Source: Phaeosaccion multiseriatum
Lineage: Eukaryota; Ochrophyta, other classes
Length of the DNA: 64,000 bases
Direction: 5' to 3'
Assembly: GCA_965112735.1 (NCBI GenBank)
Contig: OZ218964.1
Location: 1,550,001-1,614,000 of the forward strand
The translations under genes and the position numbers were made by a program. The notes beneath the pieces are model-generated. The model was not told where the DNA came from and did no database searches. It saw only the letters and a list, made by a program, of their open reading frames with translations. This document shows, in pieces, positions 57,184 through 64,000 of this stretch. The number at the start of each line of letters is the position of its first letter. Position 1 is the stretch's first letter.

Positions 57184-60100
57184 TCAGCTGCTGATCCCTT
57201 CGCCCACCTCCACCTCAGGCGTGAGGAGGACGTCCCTCAATCCAGGATGCAACTGCATGACCCACGATACTTCCCCCAGCACTGCTCGAGCCCCAGCCCC
57301 GGCTCCAGCTTGCTCGGCACCACCACCGTCGTCATCGTCATCATCATCATCATCATGAGAAGCGCGCTTCTGCCCCTCCTTCGCCTGTCGATCCACGCGT
57401 GCGAGCAGCAGGTCCAGTCGCAAGGCCCACTGGAGGAGCAGAGACACCCAGATTAGCAGCGCAGAGCCGGCCACCACAAGCAGCAACACAAAGACTTGCG
57501 CTGTGAAGATGGAGAGCCCGGTGAGCCAAGAGTCCACGGTGTAGTATAGAGGGTAGTACCAGGCAAACCTGCGGGGCGGGGCGGCACATTTTCATATGTC
57601 AACACTTGTTAGAAAGCGGCAGTCCAATCGAACAAGCAAGGTGCGGCATTCCCACAACCGGCCCTTGCTTTGCTTTCTGTCACCCAGCCACCCACCCGTC
57701 CACCCATCCATTCATCCATGCATCCATGCATCCATGGACTCATTCTGCACATGAGTCACGCAGCAGTGCCAGCCACTCAGCTCTCACCACACTGTGTACC
57801 CGAAGACTTGTGTGAGATAGAAGGGCACGCGCTTCTCCTCCCAGCGGTTGCTCACCACCCCGCCCAAGGAGAAGACGAGCAGGAGAAAGAAGGTCATACC
57901 CAGCGCAATGAAATACGCTACTTGGTTGAAGTTGGTGCCGCCGTATTGGTACTCTGTGGGTCACAAGGTAGGTAGGTCCAATAAAAGGGTAGGGCGGCGT
58001 TCTCCGCGTGTTAGTTTCGTGTTGACACAGCCCTCGCTACTTCTTCCAGCCACGGAAGAAGGTCTCATTCGGTTCCCTGCCTGCTGAGAGCAAGGTATTT
58101 GCCCCGCGTGCAGCTAGTCCAAAAGAAGATGGCGGAAGGGATGAATCGCAAGGCGTGCATCGGCATGAGAAAGTGCAGTCACTCCATCCCAACAACTACT
58201 AGAGTAAGAGGAATGAGCGCTCCACTCCTCCTTCTCCGCCCGTGCCTTACCCAAAAGCGAGTAGTAGCATCCGACGACTCCCAATGAAGCCAAGACGAAG
58301 CTCGACCCCTCCAGCAGCTGTCGAGGAGGAGGAGGAAATTCAGTGCTGCAATACATTTGTAGTAGTCAGCATCTCCATCACCATCATCAGCCAGGCGCCA
58401 TATGTCAGAGTGTCAGGCCATCAGGGGCGCTCTCTCTCCCCTCCGTCTCATTCACTTTGTTGTGACCTACTCCGGCCGTTACAAGTCGTACCGAAAGGCC
58501 TCTCAGCCCTCCGTCCATCCCCTCTTGCTTGTCCTCTTGTCTCGTGGTCTTAACTTACCGTGCGAGATGCCTTTTGGAACTTGGGGTATTGCGCTATCGC
58601 CTGCCTGGTCCTCCGGCATGAAGCAGCATACTGTACCGACGCAGACACCACAGCGCCCCTGCTGCCGCCGCCGCCCGGAAGACGCCATCATGGCAGCAGC
58701 AGCATCGCCTTCCTGGTCACTCTGAGGACAATTTCCTTCGAGCAAAGGGGGATCTAGCCTGTTGTCACCGCTGCTCGCTCGGGCTCGAGCAACCATAGCT
58801 TGAGCTCCGCCTTTGTTGGCGCGGCTTCTTCTTCGGACCATCGACGAGCCGGTGGTGGTGGTGCCCACCTCATTCTCCGCGGGAGAGAGAGGGTAGAGAT
58901 AGGGTGCCAGGAAGAAGGAGGTGAGGACGCTCGCTCCCACACAGACTGCCATACGCAGGATCTGTGTGACGAATGACTCGAGTAGCCTAGGAGCTAGGCA
59001 GTTCAGCTCGGACGAGAGAATGTTGTAGAGGGACCACGCGGCGGAATATTTTATAGAGCAGTCCAGGACGCGGTAGGGTACCTGCGCCTCGACCTCCTTG
59101 GTCTATAATCGAAAATTTCGAACACAGGTCAGAAAGAGCCGGGCAACAAGAGGCGCGGCGAAAGAAGTGGAGAAGGGCGTGGGCGAGACAGCAGGCGATA
59201 TTGTTGTTGTGTGTCAGCAGTAGGGCGAGCGAAACGATTCCACGGCTGTAGAGTACACGTCATGGTCCAGAATGGGCATGAGAGGCGACAATATTTTTCA
59301 GTCCACCCCCAAAGACCCTTTCTGTGCCAAAAAGGTGGCCCTGTTGTCCCATACAATGAGAGTGACGCATCCGTAGGAGGCGAATACCGACTATGCAGGA
59401 GATGGACAATCAAATCAAACTAGTTCCTTCCCTTCCTCCTGGCTGCGCGTACCTCAATCCACACGGAGAGCCTGACCGACAGCAGCGCCACAAGAGTGGT
59501 CGTTACCACAGCGTACACAGCAGAACAGATCATCAGCAGCCACACGTATCCAGTGGTGCAGTGCAGGTTCCCGTTGAGGTCCTCGCTTGAGATGATGTAC
59601 ACCATCGCGTACCAGAGCTCCGCGACCACATCCGTGTGCACCGTAGACAGACCTCCACCCATACCTGCGAGGAGGAGGACACCTGCAGTGGCACTGGAGC
59701 GTGCGCCTTGCATGTGTTGGTGCTCTCGGTGGAGGCCTGCCTCTTTCATCAAACGCGACTACGGAGAGAGGCCAAATGTGAGAAAGAAAGGTGGAGGACA
59801 AAGAAGAATGGGAAAAGTTTTAGGAGAAAAGAGGGAAGGGGGAAGCTCACTACTCAGCGGAGAAGTAAGGGCCGAGGGCAAGGGGACAAGACCACTTCTC
59901 TCCAGTCGAAAACTGATGGCACACGCACCTGTCTTCTGGCCAACCATAAGGATAGGTACAGGACGATCAACGTGGCGATGATGTCACTGGCGACAGCAGA
60001 TAGGAGCGCTCCCCAGCCTTTTCCCGTGTAACCGGGCACAAGGAACTTCCACTGGCGGCAAGCAAGGAACAGGTTGTAAGGAGGAGAGAGGGAAGGGGGA

Positions 60101-60295
60101 GGGGGAAGCGGCCCTCCAAGAGAAGCAGAGCCTACTTACCAAGGTTGCGGTCGATCCGGCGATTGCCCAATCATTCAGGAACATGAGGCTCCATACCACG
60201 TCGACAGAGCGACACCCACCCGCCCACATCTTCGAGATTATCGATCTATCGGCAGTTGAGACGTTCGCGATTCGCCGTCGGAGATTCACTGACAT
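57184..60295 (-). CDS. Unknown polytopic membrane protein, about 594 aa
   Basis: Exons: 60140-60295, 59929-60051, 59453-59758, 58559-59102, 58251-58345, 57788-57953, 57184-57568. All are GT-AG with agreeing phase except the join from 58559 to 58345. There the phases clash unless a 10-bp microexon lies between (AGGCCTTTCG, bounded by CTGAG| and |GTACGA, fits exactly) or another donor is used. About nine hydrophobic segments are seen. They include VVWSLMFLNDWAIAGSTATL, LSAVASDIIATLIVLYLSLW, VWLLMICSAVYAVVTTTLVA, AVCVGASVLTSFFLAPYLYP, SSFVLASLGVVGCYYSLL, VAYFIALGMTFFLLLVFSLG and VFVLLLVVAGSALLIWVSLL. The last exon adds an Asp run and ends VEVGEGISS. A cysteine-rich loop (GRCGVCVGTVCCF) sits mid-protein. 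No family is recognised. Confidence 0.68.
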
Positions 60296-60355
60296 CAAAA
60301 ATCGGATTCGCCACCCTTGCAACAATCCGCGCAACCCTCCGTTTGTCCCGTCGTT
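60296..60355. promoter_or_regulatory. 60-bp divergent spacer, membrane protein / SDR
   Basis: Start codons at 60295 (minus) and 60356 (plus) leave only 60 bp, so transcripts must start in a shared or overlapping promoter. No motif can be named. Confidence 0.5.
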
Positions 60356-61701
60356 ATGCGCATTCCTCTCGTGCTTTGTCTCATTTATTTGATTCCCTCG
60401 TCCGCCTTCATGGTGTCTGTGGTTACGGGCGCGAATCGGGGCATCGGACTCGCGCTGGTAAGAGTTCTCATGTGTGTATATACCCCATTCCTCCCTCATC
60501 CTCCCTCATCCGTCAACGCATCATGACTTAAAGGTGAAGAAGCTGCAGGACAATGGGGAGAAGGTGGTTGCCGTGTGCCGCAGCTCGTCTGACGCGTTGA
60601 GGGCACTCCAGCCGGAGAAGATTGTGGAGGGTGTGGATGTGTCGAAAGCGGAGGGAGTCCAGGTGCTCGAGGAGGCCCTCAAGAGCACTGGGGCAGAGGT
60701 TTCGCTGTGCATCAACAACGCCGGTATTCTGAGGTGCGTACACGTGCATGCCCACCTAACCTACGTAACCTACTCCATCGTGGCCTAATGCACTCCTCCT
60801 CCTCCTCCTCCTCCCCCTCCTCCTCCCTCCTCCTCCTCCTCCTCCTCCTCCTCCTCCTCCTCCTCCTCCTCCCTCCTCCCAAACCTCCTCAATCAGAATG
60901 GAGGGCCTGGACAATATGAATTATGGAAGTATGGAAGAGCAATTCAGAGTTAACTCCCTTGGTCCCCTCCGCGTTACGGAGGCCGTTCTACCGTTTATGA
61001 AGAATGGTGGTAAGGTCGTGTTCATCACCAGCCGAATGGGGAGCATCGGGGATGCGAGCGGTGGGATGTTCGGGTATCGCATGTCGAAAGCAGCTCTGAA
61101 CATCGGCGCGGTTGCCTTGGCAAACGTGAGTGGCCTCTTCCTTCGTCCCGTCCCATTTATCTTGGCTCTTTTCGTCTCTCTGTCTCTCTCACTCTCACAC
61201 ACACACACACTCTCTCTCTATCTGGATCCTTCCTCAAGAGCATGGGAACTGTATACGTGCGGACCAAAAACGTCGCTGGCAATAGCCCCCCTCCCTTACA
61301 TGCGTGTCTCACGACTCTACCGACCGCCTCGCCTCCCCCCCCCCCCCCCTCAGACGCTCAAGTCGCAAAATAGGAAGATTGCTGTGGGTATCGTCCATCC
61401 TGGGATGGTGAGAATGACTGCTTTCGCCCATATGACTGCTTGCCCTGATGTTCCGTGAAGTCGTGCGGATGAGTGACTGCCATGTCTTACCTTCCCCTTT
61501 TGACTGACAGCTTGCATTGCCTATGAATGCTTGACCCCAAAACTACAGGTGGCCACCGACATGACGAGTCAATTCGGTACGTCCGGCTCAATCTCACCAA
61601 CCACGTCGGCAGATGGGATCGTGTCAAGGACAGAGGAGCTGAACATGGACAACTCCGGGGGCTTTTGGCACGCTGTTACGGGGGAAGTCTTGCCCTGGTA
61701 A
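60356..61701 (+). CDS. Short-chain dehydrogenase/reductase (C-factor-like), 245 aa
   Basis: NAD(P)-dependent oxidoreductase of the classical SDR type. Exons: 60356-60457, 60534-60733, 60897-61125, 61354-61407, 61549-61701; GT-AG, phases agree, 738 bp. The dinucleotide site is TGANRGIG (24-31), followed by NNAG (95-98), catalytic Ser in ITSRMGS (S146 region) and YRMSK with Y161 and K165. HPGMVATDM fits the usual PG motif after the active site. Subfamily features resemble C-factor/sniffer-like SDRs; the substrate is unknown. An extra hydrophobic N-terminus, RIPLVLCLIYLIPSSAF, precedes the Rossmann fold. It could be a signal peptide with Phe at +1, but the core begins at once, leaving no room for a transit peptide. 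Translation from Met19 would give a cytosolic form. Confidence 0.9.
60791..60885 (+). repeat. (CCT)n array in SDR intron 2
   Basis: About 28 CCT/CTC triplets directly upstream of the acceptor at 60896. Confidence 0.95.
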
Positions 61702-61940
61702 AAGGGTCAGGGGATTGGACTATGAAACGACTGAGGTGATTGTACCAAGCTTTTCTAATTTACTTGTACTACTTCCTTCAAAGGCGTGAACTTGTTGCGT
61801 GACCAAAGGCTTTCGCGCTCTCATCGGTTGTTATCGCTGAGATCAAAACGGTCCAGCCCGCCGCTTCCGTCTGAATGCTCAAACGAACGTGTTCAACCAA
61901 GTACATTGGTTGCTACATGAAACACAGATCGTCATCATTA

Positions 61941-62903
61941 TCAGAAAATGGAAACGTCGCAGTCCTCGCAGTCTTTCTCCACCTCGTACTCAAAGCTTCC
62001 ATCAACTCTCCAGTCTCTTAAGCTGTCTCTGGAGCAAGAGCAGGCCGGTAGGGAGAAGGCTAGGGGGGACCGATTCTTCTTCGTCACTCCCTCTGTTCTC
62101 TTCGCCAAATCGAAGCTCACCCTATCTCGTCCCGTCCCTCCCGCCTGTCGATCCACTGTCAAGGGCCCTCATGCGGCTCTCTTCGGGTCACTATTCCTTC
62201 TTGCCGGACTGGCTTGCCTGCTTACCACGTGGAGAGGGAAAGCACGTAAAGCAGGGAGGATGCATGTAAGGTGGTAGATAGGAGTCAGGGAAGGAGGTAG
62301 AGATACGTACGCCTTAGAGTCAAACGTATCGCAGTTCGCACAGCCTGGGAAGACACATTAGTTTCTGCTCCTCCCCCCGAGCCTTCTCACCTTCTTTCCG
62401 TCGTCGGGGCCATCCTCATCCTTCTTCTCCCTCTTGAGTTCGACGCCGCTCCAGACTCCAGTTCCTGTACCAGGCACGGACAAAGATTGCATGGAGAGGG
62501 ACATTAGTGGAGACAGCACCACGAGCTTGGAGGAGGGACGACGAGTGGGACGGTGCAGGAAAGGTTGCGCGGATGGAAGAAGGGGAGCAACCAAGAGGAA
62601 AGCACCCAAGAGGGAAGCACCAGAGGGAAGCACCCAGAGGGAAGCACCCACAAACCCACCTTTGAACTGGTCGGTGGCTCCGATCTGATAGGCTATCAAG
62701 TCCGCCGTAGACTTTATGGTTCAGTAGATCACCATTGTGGGTGCCACAACCGCAACTTTGGTCCTTTGTTGCCTGCTAGAGTCCGCAGGAGACCGCTTGG
62801 CCGTGAAGGACGAGACCGACGAGGGCCCGGGCGCAATGAAAGCGTTGCTGCCAGCAACGAGTGCGAGACACAGAACGGCGGCTCTAAAGATTGAAGAAAG
62901 CAT
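61941..62903 (-). CDS. Plastid-targeted protein of unknown function, 3' structure unresolved
   Basis: Exon 1 (62733-62903) encodes a signal peptide (RAAVLCLALVAGSNAF) and a Ser/Arg-rich, acid-poor segment. Cleavage before Phe in SNAF|IAPG matches the bipartite ASAFAP signal of heterokont plastid proteins. A second exon ending at 62656 (62656-62711) reads STADLIAYQIGATDQFK. It is separated from exon 1 by only 21 bp with GT...AG ends that contain an in-frame TGA. A third, ending |GTGAG at about 62391, reads TGVWSGVELKREKKDEDGPD. Further candidate pieces are CANCDTFDSKAY (about 62305-62342), WIDRREGRDEI (about 62120-62155) and the C-terminus EYEVEKDCEDCDVSIF ending at 61941. Phases join cleanly between the last two and the Cys piece, but not between the Cys piece and the Lys-rich exon. 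The family is not recognised; the paired CxxC motifs suggest metal or redox chemistry. Confidence 0.5.
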
Positions 62904-63055
62904 CCTCGCACTCACGATGATCTCACGATCTGTCTTGACGTTTTGGGGGGGCATGTATGCACAAAGTGTGCGTGTTGGTGCTCCGATTCTCACTTCGCAT
63001 TTGCAGCCAACTCGGCAACATGGATTGATGCTCGCGCCTCGGGCCCAGCCCCGGC

Positions 63056-63824
63056 ATGTCTGCTCTTACGAAGAGCGAGAACGAGGCGGCAGTGGCTTAC
63101 TACTCGCTCCTCTCCTTGTCCTCCACGAGCTGCTGGCGAAACGAGGCGACGACTACTCCAGATTCCTCCTCTGAGGAAGAGCTCTGCTGCTGTTGCTGTG
63201 GACACTGCCTCCAAGTCCTCCCCTCGGCTGTCCGGGGCGCGGGCCTCGGGCTCGTGACAGCTCGGGCGAGGAGACGAGGGGAGGTGGTGTGCATGTACCA
63301 GGGTCGACACAAGACCACCGTTCAGGCCATGAGGACCAAGGACAAGAGCTACTTGATGCGGCTCGGTACACAGTGCTACATAGATGCTCAACAGACGTAC
63401 CACGTCCTCGCTCGATACATCAACGACTGCAGGTGATGATCGAGTGTTGATTTTGGACTACCGTCGTTTTGCTTTTGAGATGGGGGGGGATGATTTTACC
63501 CTACCCAAAGGAAAGTTCTCTGCGCTGCTCCCTCCCTCTGTCTCTACACGACTTCCCTTTCTGCGCTACTTAGTTTTGGCTCCCTCTTTCCCCTCTCAAC
63601 CCCCCTCCCCCCCACGCCCGCATTACATGGAAAGGAACGCCAAAGGCTACAACGTGACCTTTGATAAGACTCCTGCGCGGCGGCTAGCCTTCGTGAGGGC
63701 AACCCGGGACCTGCGGGCAGGGGAGGAGCTGTTTGTGGACTACGGCAGGCTGTACTGGGCGATGCTGCCCTCTGAGATCATAGAGGACGCGGCCCTGCCG
63801 GCCTTCGGTCCGGGCTTCACTTAG
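63056..63824 (+). CDS. SET-domain protein, 188 aa
   Basis: Two exons, 63056-63432 and 63635-63824; GT-AG, ag+g codon at the junction, 567 bp. After a Ser/Glu/Cys-rich start (CCCCC at about 44-48) the SET fold is visible. The N-SET strand is GAGLGLVTARARRRGEVVCM; then LARYINDCR (equivalent of the RFINHSC core, with Asp-Cys as in some SUV4-20-like and algal SETs) joined across the intron to NAKGYNVTF; then RLAFVRATRDLRAGEELFVD followed by YGRLYW, the C-terminal catalytic DYG box. These residues bind S-adenosylmethionine and lysine in protein-lysine methyltransferases. The protein is short, with no pre-SET or post-SET cysteines. The substrate is unknown; a histone or a plastid/cytosolic protein is possible. 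The start Met at 63056 is the first in frame; an upstream exon is not excluded. Confidence 0.75.
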
Positions 63825-64000
63825 CGCAGTGACACCATTGTGTTCGTGCTTCTGCATGGGGTGGTAACCCCTTACAGAGAGGTCTGCAGTGGAAAGGATC
63901 TGATTTAAAAAAACTGAACTAGAGAGTGATAAAGCCATAGGAGCACTCTTACTCCTTACAACCTCAGCTGAGCATCATCCTAAAAGCGATTTGCGCCCCG
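63825..64000. other. 3' flank of the SET gene
   Basis: A short unique sequence with an A-rich stretch (63907-63912). No further feature is seen before the window ends. Confidence 0.5.

Overview
The window is nuclear DNA of a eukaryote. Nearly every gene is split by short GT-AG introns, and the introns and spacers are packed with simple-sequence repeats. Two genes at the right end point to an alga with a secondary, heterokont-type plastid. The product starting at 62903 (minus) has a signal peptide ending in SNAF|IAP, which resembles the ASAFAP bipartite plastid-targeting motif. The short-chain dehydrogenase at 60356 has a hydrophobic N-terminus ending PSSAF. I infer a photosynthetic stramenopile or relative; the species cannot be named from the sequence alone.

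Layout. 358-7382 (+): 3' part of DNA ligase IV, 14 exons, N-terminal half off the left edge. 8566-19622 (-): complete 24-exon EFL1/Ria1 ribosome-maturation GTPase. 20158-29272 (+): a 2,992-residue protein with four cupredoxin-like domains in low-complexity sequence. 31134-32709 (-): Qb-SNARE of the GOSR1/GS28 family. 33466-35746 (-): 539-residue low-complexity protein. 36099-42976 (-): 16-exon EF-hand protein. 43421-47193 (-): TMEM209-like membrane protein. 47370-51128 (+): DUF2009 protein with an N-terminal B-box-like zinc finger. 52165-53986 (-): unknown one-helix protein. 54653-56877 (+): unknown membrane protein. 57184-60295 (-): unknown polytopic membrane protein. 60356-61701 (+): short-chain dehydrogenase. 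61941-62903 (-): plastid-targeted protein, model incomplete. 63056-63824 (+): SET-domain protein.

Exon models were built by hand. Each junction was checked for GT/AG and for phase, and most joined coding lengths divide by three and read through without stops. Places where this fails are stated.

The genes do not form one pathway; they are DNA end-joining, 60S maturation, Golgi trafficking, nuclear-envelope and plastid functions. Four pairs are divergent, with spacers of 60, 176, 535 and 666 bp.

The most unusual features are genomic. (1) An 18-bp word, CAGCAGTTGGTGATACAG, recurs about eight times on both strands in exons, introns and a 3' flank, usually beside CAG/CTG runs. (2) Several introns begin with a tandem array whose unit is the splice donor itself. 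(3) A family of tetranucleotide arrays and a 78-bp minisatellite fill introns. (4) The giant cupredoxin-like protein appears to have lost its copper ligands.
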